DNA from: Symsagittifera roscoffensis
Taxonomy: Eukaryota; Xenacoelomorpha; Acoela; Convolutidae
Direction of reading: 5' to 3'
DNA: 64,000 bases
Assembly (NCBI RefSeq): GCF_963678635.1
Contig: NC_087064.1
Span: 75,976,213 to 76,040,212 of the forward strand
Made by a program: the position numbers and the translations under genes. Each line of letters begins with the position of its first letter. Position 1 is the first letter of the stretch. Under the pieces are notes generated by a model. That model was not told the origin of the DNA and ran no database searches. It saw only the letters and a list, made by a program, of their open reading frames with translations. This document shows positions 10,970-22,529 of the stretch, piece by piece.

Positions 10970-13479
10970 GTCTTTTATTGGTTGCTGCAGATGTTTCAAA
11001 ACTGAAAATGTATTGTGGAAAACTAAATCATAGAAAAAAAAACAAATTTTTTGATTTATTACAACAGTCGATCACCTAGACACAGTCATAGAGGCCTGAA
11101 ATTGTTGCAAAATCATTCTATATTTTTGTTGTACGCTATGTCAACTGCTTTATATTACAAATTGAGTGTGGTTTTGTTCTTTAATTTTTCTCCGTGAAGA
11201 ATCTGCAAAAAATTCAGTGTTTTTCCTGTGACACAAAATGAATTAGAGTGATTGAAAAAACCTGGTCATTTAAAAGTTTTTGTCTAGCTTCACATTTAAT
11301 GGCGATGAAAAGATAAGAGTCATGAAAAGAAAAGATATGAGCTCATTTTTATGTTGCTCTTGAAACAATTTAATCATAATTTTTTGAAATGTCTTCCTTG
11401 CTCTAGACTTCAGCGCTTTTTGTACATCTTTTAACAGCTTCTACAAAAACAAACGCATTTAATAGCAAAAATACAGTCAGTTTTAAACAACTTTTGCTCC
11501 AGTTTTTAAGATTGGAAGAAAGTTTAATTAGTCTTGCTAGATTGATTTTCTTCAGTTCAGTAGCTCAGAAAGCGAAAAATAGCCACAAAAAGCTCAAAAC
11601 GTTATATATTTCTGCTCATTTAAATCTTAAATTTTAAATAAGGCAAACTTTTCAGACAAAAGTAAACAAAAGAAACACTTGCCATTTTTAAAAAAAAAAA
11701 AAGAAAATGTAGAAAACTAGAATTGAAGCAGACCAGAAAAACTGCACAACAATGACGTATTTATACAACATATCGGAAACAAGATCAAAATGTCTCCTAG
11801 TATTCTATTTTGTAACATGAGACAATATTATTTTTTGTCTCAGCTGCAAAAAGTTATATACCGAGATAACATTGTGAAAAACTAAATCACCGAAAAACAA
11901 CAACAATTTTGGTGATTGTGTACCACAGTTGATCATCTAGAAATAATCATAAGACGCCTAAAACTGTTGAAAAAGCATTCTATATTTTCGGAGTTGGCTA
12001 TACTATTTATTTTATATAGCAAATGGAGTGTAGTATTTTCCTTGAAAGTTTCGATGTCAATCATCTGCAAAGTCAGTCCAGTGACACAAAGTAACTACGA
12101 ATGATTGAAAAAATTTGTTTCTGGTTTCACACTATATATCGATGAAAGCATGCTAGTCGCTAATAATCTGAGTTTTAGAAGCAGTCTAGTAATAGTTTTT
12201 TGAAATGTCCGCTATGCTTTCTAATTTAACCCTTTTTGTATGTTTTTCTTCAAAATTCTACCAAAACAGCCGCAGTAGTAACAGAGGTATAGTCAATTTT
12301 GAACAAAATTTGTCCCATATTTCAGACTTTGAAGAAAATTTAATAGATCTTGCAAAATTGAACCCGTTAGTTCAGTACCTCAGAAAGCAAAAAATAGCCT
12401 TTATTCTCCAGAAGCCCAAAAAATACTGCTCAGTAGAATATTCATTTTTACATTAGGCAATCATTTGATGATTTTTTTCTTCAAAAAAAAACAACAAAAA
12501 TTGTTGTTACAAAAAGGTGAAAAATTAAAACCAAAATTGAAACAGACTACAAAACTGAAAAGACTACAAAAAAATTAGAGAAAAAAACAACACATTTTTA
12601 ATTTAATACCACAGTCAATTATATAGAACCATTTTGAGAGGCCTAAATTGTTGGAAAACCATTCTATTTTACTTGGAATGCGCTAAATCAGTTATTTTTT
12701 GTTAAAAATGAGTGTAGTAACGTGCTTAAAATTTTCTCTTTTTTATGTCAAAAGATGTACAATTAATTCAATGTGATTTCAGTGAGAAAAAATAAATACG
12801 ATTGATTGTAAAATAACCTTACAATTTAATATTTTGTTTCAGGCTTCACAATGACTGACCATGGAAGCGTAAGAGTCACTTTTGATTTTAATGATTTTTA
12901 TGTTGATTTAGAAGCAATTATTACCATATTTTTTTTGAAATGTTCTTTGTGCTCTAGAATTTAGCGCTTTTGTACATATTTTTCGAATTTCTAAAAAAAA
13001 CAACTGCCTTTGATTACAGTAGTTTTAAGTAAGTACAGTCGGTTTTGAACAATTTTGCCCCAGTTTTCATACCCGGAAGGAACTTCTATAAGTCACGCAA
13101 AATTGAAAAGCTTCGTTTCATTAGCTCGGAAAGCAAAAAAAAAACAGCATTTTTTGACCAGAATTTCAAAAAATAAGATTTATGCTCGTTAAAATCTTAA
13201 ATTTTACGCTTAACAATCATTTAGTATGGGGTACAATTATGCGCTCAAAAATTGTACAGCAGGCTTGCCATGATTTGGGTGGGAAAAAACGAAAAAAACT
13301 AAAGACAAAGCAGATAGGAACAACCGCACAACAAAAAAATGTATCGGAACTATTGATGTTTTTTTTTAACCGTGATTTGAAAATATAAAGTTTTTCATAC
13401 TCCTATTTTGTAACATGCTAGTTTTGCAGTACGCTCGCTGAATTAAGTATTTTAATTACAAATGGAGTATGGTAATGTT

Positions 13480-13559
13480 CTTCTGAGTAAAACATCTTCT
13501 GAGTAAAACATCTTCTGAGTAAAACATCTTCTGAGTAAAACATTTTCTGAGTAAAAGAT
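13480..13559 (+). repeat. 16-bp minisatellite, five copies
   Basis: Five direct copies of cttctgagtaaaacat; the first four match and the last has two changes. It expands a 16-bp part of the array unit that is single-copy in neighbouring units. Confidence 0.95.
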
Positions 13560-13667
13560 CTGCAAAACATTCAATGAAACTCTAGTGACACAAAAAACTA
13601 CGAGTGATTGAGAAATTTTATCATTTAATAATTTGTTTCTAACTTTACACTGATGATGAAATCATAC

Positions 13668-13706
13668 ACAGAGGCAAAGCAGAGCTTCGCACCACTTGCG
13701 ATACAA
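13668..13706 (+). repeat. Short interspersed repeat (GAGGCGAAGC-type), copy 3
   Basis: cagaggcaaagcagagcttc... cttgcgatacaac; the same family as 163-196, here inside the degenerate array. Confidence 0.55.
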
Positions 13707-15525
13707 CATACAAATAGCAGTATAGCAGTGTAAGCTAGCAGACAGGAAAAGAAAGCCACGTCCAAAAAATAACATTTCAAAAACCACGACATAAAAAAAT
13801 TAGAATCTTGTCTGGAATCATACTTTAGTTGCGAAAAATTTCCAGGAACACAATCGACAGCAATTATTGAAAATTCAAATAATAATTGAAAAGTGACAAC
13901 TGAGCCGACAAAACTTGAATAGTTTCCCTAGAACCGAAAACAAAACTGTTGTCATGAAAAACTTTCAATTATAAACTCTATTGTAAATTTTTTTTTAGCA
14001 TTTTGCGCGATCTGGGATGAAACATAAAACTTATGCTTCCTTTGAAATGAACCCAAAATAGGTCACTAAGTCCATTAAATATATGCCGAAAGCATTTGAA
14101 GTAAATATCAGCCGAAAGTTTTTCAGCAAAAATAAGCCAAAAACAGCAAAATATAACAAGTCAAAGCTAGTAAAATCAAAAATTGCAGGAATATTCCAAA
14201 ACACTGAAGTAAGTATATTGAAAATTGCGTACAAAAAAATCAATTCTACCATGTGGCAACCAAGCCCTTAAAGCATAAGCAGACTACCTATAGACCTTCA
14301 TTTTGTACAAAAGCAAGATTTTCAATTTAAAAAAACTGTTTCTGGTCAGACAAAAAAAAACAATACTTTTAACGACCCAGCCGTATTCGTTACCACCAGG
14401 CTAAATCTACGCAATTTGAATTCATTATGAATCAAGATAAAAATGATTCAAGCGATTCTGTTGAACAAGTTGTTAACCCGGAAAAAATATATATATTCCA
14501 GTTTGATAACGCCTGCCTTTAAGATATCTGCGCTTGATAAAAAACTATTCTCAAATTTTAGAGTAGGCTATACTATCTTTTTTATTTTAGAGGGAGTATG
14601 GTAATTTCCCTGCGAAACATCTGTGATTATGAAAAAACTTTATCGTCTAATTTTTTGCTCCTGGCTTCTCACTAATTAGTGATAAAAACATAAGAGTCAC
14701 GTATGATCTGAGTTCGTTTTTTATGTTGTTATAGAAGCATCGTAACAATACTTTTTATGTCCTCTTTGCTATAGAATTTCGCCGTTTTTGTTTACTTGTT
14801 TTTGAACTACTACCGTAACAATTGAATTAGTATCAAAAGTACATTCAATTTAGAACAATTTTGCCCCAGTTTTTCGTTTTAGAAAAAGTTTAATAAGTCT
14901 TGCAAAATTGAGCTCCTTCAATTCAGTAGCTCAGAAAGCAAAAAATAGCCAATTTTTACCAAAATCTCGAAAATATTCATATTTCTGCTAGTTAAAATCT
15001 GAAATGTTATATTAGTCAATAATTTTTTACTCGAAAATATAGAACACAAACATATGCCAATTTTTCGTTAAGAAAAGTGAAAAAGTAAACCACTAAAATT
15101 GAAGCAGACTAGAAAAACTGCGCAACATTGACATGTGCATAAAAAGAGCTGCCGGAATTACGGATGTTTTTTCTTCAGCTAAGAATGTTCTTTCTTCTGA
15201 TATAAAAAACGAAAATTTCTTTTCTCCTATTTTGTAACATGAGACCATGATGAATTTTGTCTCAGCAGCACTTAATTCGACTCTGGAATAACGTCATGAA
15301 AAAATGCATTGTGATTGAAAATACAAAATCTAATGCCACAGCAAACAACTCAAAAACGTTTTTAGAGGTCCGATGTCGTTTAAAACCCAATTTGCCAAAA
15401 TTTAGCCTAACTCAATAACACGAAGTTTGGCCAGTGATAGTGAGCAAATAACAGTGAAATTATCAAGGTAGGAACTAGTTTCCCGATCTTGATGTAACTG
15501 TCTTTCTCTCTTTTCTTGAAAACCG

Positions 15526-15629
15526 AAAGATTGCAGTTGTTTTATACTTTAACACATTGCTATAAAAATGTCAGATTGGTCAGGACTGCAGTCTTATAAT
15601 TATAATTTAATAAAACAACTGCAATCTTT
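15526..15629. mobile_element. Small MITE with 20-bp perfect inverted repeats
   Basis: Arms aaagattgcagttgttttat at 15526-15545 and its exact complement at 15610-15629 enclose about 64 bp. The copies in units 2 and 3 are at 17052-17155 and about 18581-18684; in the third, the second arm has a changed base. No clear target duplication is visible. Confidence 0.7.
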
Positions 15630-15973
15630 TAATTGTCAAAAAAAGAGAACACAGTTTCACTGGCAATCACTCACTAGCTATTTTCGATTGTTCCGACTTT
15701 TTTTGTTCTTAGCTCAGTTAGCATGAAAACTATACGTTAATGTTTCACACACACCTTTGGTGATAACTTACCATATTCTATATTTGAGTGACCAACCTTA
15801 ATTCAATTCTTAATTTAGGCGTTTTAACTTGAGGGCGGATCGCGCAACGAAAAACTTTTGCACCGAAATGTTTATAAAAAATCTAGCTGTCGGTTGTGGC
15901 CGTTTTTTCAAGCATAGAAATTTGTGGCCATTTTCTGCACCATAGAACAAATTCTCAAAATAGAGTCATGACG

Positions 15974-16326
15974 CAAGGGCGGATCTAGGGTTTTCTCGAG
16001 GGGGGGGGCGGATTTTCAAAAAACGAGCTCCCCCAAAGTACTAAAAAGACCCCTTTTTGGTGAAATTTTGTGCGCCGCAGGCAAAATTTTTTAAAACTGC
16101 CCAACAGGAGTTTTTAGGCAATTTTTGGAAAATTTCGACCAAAAAATTTCATTTTTCGGCGCGCGCTCCACCCTCAAAGTTAATATACATAGGCGCTTTT
16201 ACAAAATTTTTAGGGTCCTTCACCAAATATGGATATCTCAAAATTGTACTAAGGAGGGACCCTTTGAGTCGGCAGGGGGTCGAATCCCTGAGGGGGGGGG
16301 GCGTCCGCGTCCACACCCCCCCTCTC
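15974..16326. mobile_element. hAT-like MITE, 3' truncated (triplication unit 1)
   Basis: Starts caagggcggatctaggg, contains the ctcgaggggg, gcgccgcaggcaaaattt and gcgcgctccaccctcaaa blocks of the family, and ends cut at the unit junction. Compared with the intact 56609-57051 element it is in the opposite orientation. Confidence 0.75.
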
Positions 16327-17499
16327 TTTGAACTACTACCGTAACAATCGACTTAGTATAAAAAGTACATTCAATTTAGAACAATTTTGCCCCAGTTTTT
16401 CGTTTTAGAAAAAGTTTAATAAGTATTGCAAAATTGAGCTCCTTCAATTCAGTAGCTCAGAAAGCAAAAAATAGCCAATTTTTACCAAAATCTCGAAAAT
16501 ATTCATATTTCTGCTAGTTAAAATCTGAAATGTTATATTAGTCAATAATTTTTTACTCGAAAATATACAACACAAACATATGCCAATTTTTCGTTAAGAA
16601 AAGTGAAAAAGTAAACCACTAAAATTGAAGCAGACTAGAAAAACTGCGCAACATTGACATGTGCATAAAAAGAGCTGCCGGAATTACGGATGTTTTTTCT
16701 TCAGCTAAGGATGTTCTTTCTTCTGATATAAAAAACGAAAATTTCTTTTCTCCTATTTTGTAACATGAGACCATGATGAATTTTGTCTCAGCAGCACTTA
16801 ATTCGACTCTGGAATAACGTCATGAAAAACTGCATTGTGATTGAAAATACAAAATCTAATGCCACAGCAAACAACTCAAAAACGTTTTTAGAGGTCCGAT
16901 GTCGTTTAAAACCCAATTTGCCAAAATTTAGCCCAACTCAATAACACGAAGTTTGGCCAGTGATAGTGAGCGAATAACAGTGAAATTATCAAGGTAGGAA
17001 CTAGTTTCCCGATCTTGATGTATCTGTCTTTCTCTCTTTTCTTGAAAACCGAAAGATTGCAGTTGTTTTATACTTTAACACATTGCTATAAAAATGTCAG
17101 ATTGGTCAGGACTGCAGTCTTATAATTATAATTTAATAAAACAACTGCAATCTTTTAATTGTCAAAAAAAGAGAACACAGTTTCACTGGCAATCACTCAC
17201 TAGCTATTTTCGATTGCTCCGACTTTTTTTATTCTTAGCTCAGTTAGCATGAAAACTAAACGTTAATGTTTCACACACACCTTTGGTGATAACTTACCAT
17301 ATTCTATATTTGAGTGACCAACCTTAATTCAATTTTTAATTTAGGCGTTTTAACTTGAGGGCGGATCGCGCAACGAAAAACTTTTGCACCGAAATGGTTA
17401 TAAAAAATCTAGCTGTCGGTTGTGACCGTTTTTTCAAGCATAGAAGTTTGTGGCCATTTTCTGCAGCATAGAACAAATTCTCAAAATAGAGTCTTGACG

Positions 17500-17855
17500 C
17501 AAGGGCGGATCTAGGGTTTTCTCGAGGGGGGGGGGCGGATTTTCAAAAAACGAGCTCCCCCAAAGTACTAAAAAGACCCCTTTTTGGTGAAATTTTCTGC
17601 GCCGCAGGCAAAATTTTTAAAAACAGGCCAACAGGAGTTTTTAGGCAATTTTTGGAAAATTTCGACCAAAAAATTTCATTTTTCGGCACGCGCTCCACCC
17701 TCAAAATTAGTATATATAGGCGCCTTTACAAAATTTTTAGGGTCCTTCACCAAATATGGATATCTCAAAATTGTACTAAGGAGGGACCCTTTGAGTCGGC
17801 AGGGGGTCGAATCCCTGAGGGGGGGGGGGGGCGTCCGCGTCCACAACCCCCTCTC
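17500..17855. mobile_element. hAT-like MITE, 3' truncated (triplication unit 2)
   Basis: Near-identical to the copy at 15974-16326, including the truncation at the unit junction. Confidence 0.75.
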
Positions 17856-19028
17856 TTTGAACTACTACCGTAACAATCGAATTAGTATCAAAAGTACATT
17901 AAATTTAGAACAATTTTGCCCCAGTTTTTCGTTTTAGAAAAAGTTTAATAAGTCTTGCAAAATTGAGCTCCTTCAATTCAGTAGCTCAGAAAGCAAAAAG
18001 TAGCCAATTTTTACCAAAATCTCGAAAATATTCATATTTCTGCTAGTTAAAATCTTAAATGTTGTATTAGTCAATAATTTTTTACTCGAAAATATACAAC
18101 ACAAACATATGCCAATTTTTCGCTAAGAAAAGTGAAAAAGTAAACCACTAAAATTGAAGCAGACTAGAAAAATTGCGCGCTATTGACATGTGCATAAAAA
18201 GAGCTGCCGGAATTACGAATGTTTTTTCTTCAGCTAAGGATGTTCTTTCTTCTGATATAAAAAACGAAAATTTCTTTTCTCCTATTTTGTAACATGAGAC
18301 CATGATGAATTTTGTCGCAGCAGCACTTAATTCGACTCTGGAATAACGTCATGAAAAATTGCATTGTGATTGAAAATACAAAATCTAATGCCACAGCAAA
18401 CAACTCAAAAACGTTTTTAGAGGTCCGATATCGTTTAAAACCCAATTTGCCAAATTTTAGCCCAACTCAATAACACGAAGTTTGGCCAGTGATAATGAGC
18501 GAATAACAGTGAAATTATCAAGGTAGGAACTAGTTTCCCGATCTTGATGTAACTGTCTTTCTCTCTTTTCTTGAAAACCGAAAGATTGCAGTTGTTTTAT
18601 ACTTTAACACATTGCTATAAAAATGTCAGATTGGTCAGGACTGCAGTCTTATAATTATAATTTAATAAAACAACTGCAATTTTTTAATTGTCAAAAAAAG
18701 AGAACACAGTTTCACTGGCAATCACTCACTAGCTATTTTCGATTGTTCCGACTTTTTTTATTGTTAGCTCAGTTAGCTTGAAAACTATACGTTAATGTTT
18801 CACACACACCTTTGGTGATAACTTGCCATATTCTATATTTGAGTGACCAACCTTAATTCAATTCTTAATTTAGGCGTTTTAACTTGAGGGCGGATCGCGC
18901 AACGAAAAACTTTTGCGCCGAAATGTTTATAAAAAATCTAGCTGTCGTTTGTGGCCGTTTTTTCAAGCATAGAAATTTGTGGCCATTTTCTGCAGCATAG
19001 AACGAATTCTCAAAATAGAGTCTTGACG

Positions 19029-19414
19029 CAAGGGCGGATCTAGGGTTTTCTCGAGAGGGGGGGGGGCGGATTTTCAAAAAACGAGCTCCCCCAAAGTACT
19101 AAAAAGACCCTTTTTGGTGAAATTTTCTGCGCCGCAGGCAAAATTTTTAAAAACAGGCCAACAGGAGTTTTTAGGCAATTTTTGGAAAATTTCGACCAAA
19201 AAATTTCATTTTTCGGCGCGCGCTCCACCCTCAAAATTAGTATATATAGGCGCCTTTACAAAATTTTTAGGGTCCTTCACCAAACATGGATATCTCAAAA
19301 TTGTACTAAGGAGGGACCCTTTGAGTCGGCAGGGGTTCGAATCCCTGCGGGGGGGGGGGGAAGAGGCGTCCGCGTCCACCACCCCCCACCCTCCCCCCTC
19401 TAAATCCGTCCCTC
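19029..19414. mobile_element. hAT-like MITE, both ends present (triplication unit 3)
   Basis: Runs from caagggcggatctag to a degraded terminus taaatccgtccct. Flanking 8-mers (tcttgacg, ctcctaag) do not match, as expected if one flank was replaced during amplification. A ggggttcgaatccctg stretch at about 19332 mimics a tRNA T-arm but is part of the MITE. Confidence 0.65.
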
Positions 19415-19832
19415 TCCTAAGTTTTTTTGGAGAAGCCGAAAATTCAATTTGGTCGACCTGAAAAGAAAAATGGTTGCCAAAAGAGTGCCCACTTGAAAAA
19501 CATGACTGTTTGGTGGCAATTTTATGCGTTTAAAATGTCCAAAAACTAAGTTAAAGGTGACAGCGGAGATTATTGGTGTGTATGCTGGATCAAATATTTT
19601 GAACGAATGAAAAATCAATATTTTTTCCTTTGGGTTGCTCCATGCGCTATTAGGTTCGAAGATTACATTTGTTCATTCAAAGTCAGGTAAATTGCAATAT
19701 CAAGACACCGCACCGATGAGATGCAAGCACTTAGTACATTTCCATCATTCTTTTTTCCCTATAAATTTACATCAGTCTTCTGCTCTGAAAAGCACATTAC
19801 TCATTGCATACGATCAGTCAGAAACTTTCGCC

Positions 19833-19913
19833 TCAGATATTATTTGCTATTCTGAAGTTCTTTAGCGGCTTGGTTCTGAAGCCCCCGCTCCTGAGCATGT
19901 CATCTGTTTCATT
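19833..19913 (-). CDS. Possible small terminal exon
   Basis: Behind an acceptor (gtttcag) lie 26 codons and a stop (NETDDMLRSGGFRTKPLKNF and a few more). The base composition is richer in GC than its surroundings. It could be the last exon of the gene that starts at 20775, but that exon ends in phase 1 and does not join here in frame, so an intermediate exon would be needed. Confidence 0.25.
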   Translation of the reverse strand, partial: NETDDMLRSGGFRTKPLKNFRIANNI

Positions 19914-20535
19914 CTGAAACAATAGAGGATCGAGATCATAATGTATCGAATGATAATTTTAATTTTTTGATGTCATTTTTTTTTGGGTTTTCTAACTATT
20001 TTTGAAGAATTTAGGCTGCTAGCTCTACTGCTATCGAAATATACAAAACTACAAAATCGAACAGACTGACTACCTTTAAGATCTTGGGAGCAGTGTTCGC
20101 TTAAAAAACGATGAAAATGGAAGTCATTAAATCTGTCGAACTGGCAATCTTTAAACCTCCATAACTTTACGGAAAAAGATCACAGGTGAAATATCTTTTT
20201 AAATTTGAGCTCAAAACAACAGTACCTTCTGGCTGATATAAAAAGTTCCTGTAAAGAATTCCTAGTTAAAAAGTCGTCTTGAGAAAAAACCACCCCGATC
20301 AAGATATATTCTGCAACTTTCTTCGAAAGTCAGAAAAATTTACTCAAAATGCTATATCCCCCCACATGCAAGTTTTTAAATTATAAAACAAGGGCTCCCA
20401 ATATCCTATTATTGGTATAAAAATTAATTAGTTTATTCCAAAGATGATTAATATCAAGTTAATTATACTTTTAATATATCCTTGCAAGATTACTCGCTCA
20501 AAAAATTCAAGCACATGTAAGATGATGGAGAGAGT

Positions 20536-20579
20536 TTTTGTGGTGGTGGTGGTGGTGGTGGTGGGGGGGGGGGGGGGGT
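20536..20579. repeat. (GTG)n plus G-run microsatellite
   Basis: Eight or so ggt repeats followed by about 19 G. It lies just inside the predicted intron after the exon at 20592-20775. Confidence 0.95.
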
Positions 20580-20591
20580 TGGCTAACATAC

Positions 20592-20775
20592 TTTTACTTC
20601 CCCTCCCTCCGGTGGATCCTCCCAGACCATTCGATTTGGTCTTCTCTCGGCCCTTTCTCTCCCCCTTGGTCAGTGAGGAGGGGGCATTGGCTGTAGACGT
20701 GATTGGGTGACTAACACTGTTCACTGTCTTCTCCCCCTCTGAGTCAGAGTCACTCTCCACTGAGTGCTCAAACAT
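20592..20775 (-). CDS. First coding exon, acidic/Ser-rich disordered N-terminus
   Basis: The ATG at 20775 has a full Kozak context (GCCACCATGT), and the exon itself begins at 20781 after a good acceptor (gtaacag). The 61 codons read as a disordered acidic then basic stretch (ESDSDSEGEK, KGERKGREKTK, Gly-rich end) and stop at a donor GTATGT in phase 1. GC content is clearly above the flanks. No family is recognised; such N-termini occur in nuclear and chromatin proteins, but that is not evidence of function. The frame continues past the donor into microsatellite-coded Pro/Thr runs, which I take as intron. Confidence 0.55.
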
Positions 20776-21139
20776 GGTGGCCTGTTACAATTATGACATC
20801 ACATCTCAAGTTAATCCATTAATTTAATAGAGGTAGAGCTAATTATTCTTGATCCATTTTGATGCTTATGAGGCCCTGTGTTTTACTATACGAAGGAGCA
20901 ATCTTTTTATTGTTTCCAGATATGTATTAAAGTTAGAAAGGTTCGATTGAAGAATTTGAAATTTTTCTTCAAAAAGTGAATCGGAAAAATTATTTTAGAA
21001 ATATCCCAATAGTCGCAAAGATTATCGGCAACCTTTTTGAAATCATCAATTTAACAAACAATTTAGCATAAAAAACGATTTGGCGGCTAACAACCAGTAT
21101 ATATTAGCGATGTCATAATACTAGCCTGTAGGTAGGGGA

Positions 21140-21222
21140 ATGCGTTCTGTAGTATGGTGCGGGTGGTTCTTTCTCCAGGGTATTCACTGTTGGGATCGAT
21201 CAGAAGACCTGGATTTGAACTT
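21140..21222 (+). repeat. Possible tRNA-derived SINE
   Basis: An A-box-like stretch (tagtatggtgcgggtgg) near 21150 and a B-box-like stretch (tggatttgaact) near 21209-21220. The spacing is long, closer to tRNAs with a long variable arm, so this is tentative. The antisense open frame over 21087-21329 is explained by it. Confidence 0.35.
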
Positions 21223-21928
21223 ATTCCAGACACTATTTTGTTTCTTCCATTATACATTTGTAGAAAAAAAAGAAATTTTATATCTTGAAAACTTTCATTC
21301 GCACAATCAACAATTCTTGAAGTTTTCACGCTAGATTCTATTCAGTAGCAAAGTAAACATAGACAACAGACGGTTGAAAAATTTTCTTGCTATTTGATAA
21401 CAAACAGTTTAACACCGCATTTTTACTACCTAGTCATTTCACTACCAAACATTTTAAATCCCCAACAATTTATCTCCATGTATAATATAACAAGAATTCA
21501 AAGCTGTATGAACTCCTTAGAATTACTCCTTTTATTCCAAAGTTAATCCTGAAATTAACGCACGCATCATATTGAAAAAAATGGTTTATCTTGGTTATAC
21601 TTGTTAAAATGAGGCTTCCTAAACTACTTAGGACTCTTATTGACAAATTCATAAATTAGTTTTACTTTTTTTACCAAACCAACATGATTACTGAAAAAAT
21701 TGCTTGTGCTAATTTATATCAGTTTGACTTACTACATCTGACTATTACAAAAATTTGACAGTCATTTTATGCTGTAAATGAGTCATAAACAAACGCAAAC
21801 ACAAAGATAAAACTATCACTAATTAATTTCCTTAGAATTTACAGTTTCATCTTTAACCAAACAAATTCTTAAAATGTCGGGCCAAGAACTTTTTTCAAGT
21901 GAAAAATTAAATTTACCAAAAAATAGAT

Positions 21929-22400
21929 TTGCTAAAAATAGTAAAACATAAATGTGGATTATTTGCTATTGCAGAAAATAACGAATTAACCGAGACGCGT
22001 GGAGAGTACAATTATGAATTTTCAGCTGGGAAATCAGATGCTCGAAGAGTCATCAGGCATTTAAAAGAGCTCAGCGAAATATTTACACCGAATGTTGCAA
22101 TTTCATTGCGGTTTGGCCCCAACAACTAACGACAACCGATTCGAACGGCTGCACGCACACGCAAGCAGCTAGATATAAATATGCCATCCATCTCCCTTGC
22201 GCAAAAAATTCGAGAGTCCTGAAACTTTTGAAATTTTTTTTACAGTATGCAGTAGATCAAAAGATCACGAGAGAAAAATTTTGAGTGGTGATCCCAAATT
22301 ACTGCGAGTTTTGAAAAAGATGTCGTTCAGGTTAGTAGATGGAACCTTTAAAGTTACTCCAATTTTGTTGTATCGGTTGAGCCAGTGTAAATTTTGCCTC
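21929..22400 (+). pseudogene. FLYWCH/MULE-type transposase relic
   Basis: The first block (21929-22127) reads like the end of a FLYWCH zinc finger (KCGLFAIAENNELTETRGEY) followed by an ARRVIRHLKELSE helix. An in-frame TAA at 22126 interrupts it, after which the same frame reads RTAARTRKQLDINMPS, the linker typical of these transposases. A frameshift leads to a second block (about 22270-22390) with KKMSFRLVDGTFKVTP, the DGTF..P start of the MULE transposase domain. Order and spacing fit Mutator-like transposases, but at least one stop and one frameshift, and loss of the catalytic region beyond, make it dead. Confidence 0.7.
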
Positions 22401-22529
22401 TTCTTTGTTCGATTCTTTCATTTTTCACAATTCAAACTTTATTCCTCCTCGAATTTTTGCCAATTTTTTTTTGAAGTTACATTTCCGTGCAGACTTCTGG
22501 AAAACGTACTAATAGCAAGAAATTAATTG

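Larger units (their letters stand above)
10970..14803. repeat. Degenerate tandem array, about 0.7-0.9 kb units
   Basis: The same series of landmarks returns several times: caaattttttgatttattac...acagtcgatcacctag...ggcctgaaattgttg near 11040, 11900 and 12590; ctgcaaaa.attcagtg...tgacacaaa near 11200, 12065, 12765 and 13560; attttgccccagttttt near 11490, 12305, 13050 and 14860. The units are strongly diverged from each other and grade into the high-identity 1.53-kb units that follow. There is no conserved reading frame. Confidence 0.75.
14804..19414. repeat. Tandem triplication of a 1.53-kb composite unit
   Basis: The phrase gaactactaccgtaaca starts at 14804, 16330 and 17859, giving periods of 1526 and 1529 bp. 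Each unit runs from array sequence through a small MITE into a hAT-like MITE. In units 1 and 2 the hAT-like end is cut at ccctctctttgaac, which is the unit junction. Only unit 3 continues to the element's terminal taaatccgtccc. Units are nearly identical, so amplification is recent and used a breakpoint in the element tail. Open frames inside (16057-16344, 17584-17937, 19114-19461) are repeats of the same MITE reading and are not genes. Confidence 0.9.

Noticed and set aside
16057..16344. Repeated ~100-aa frames in the triplication (also 17584 and 19114)
   Set aside because: All three are the same MITE reading; two overlapping frames are equally open, so no protein is implied.
19321..19350. 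tRNA T-arm-like ggggttcgaatccctg
   Set aside because: Part of the hAT-like MITE; the other copies read ggggtcgaatccctg and there is no A-box or cloverleaf.
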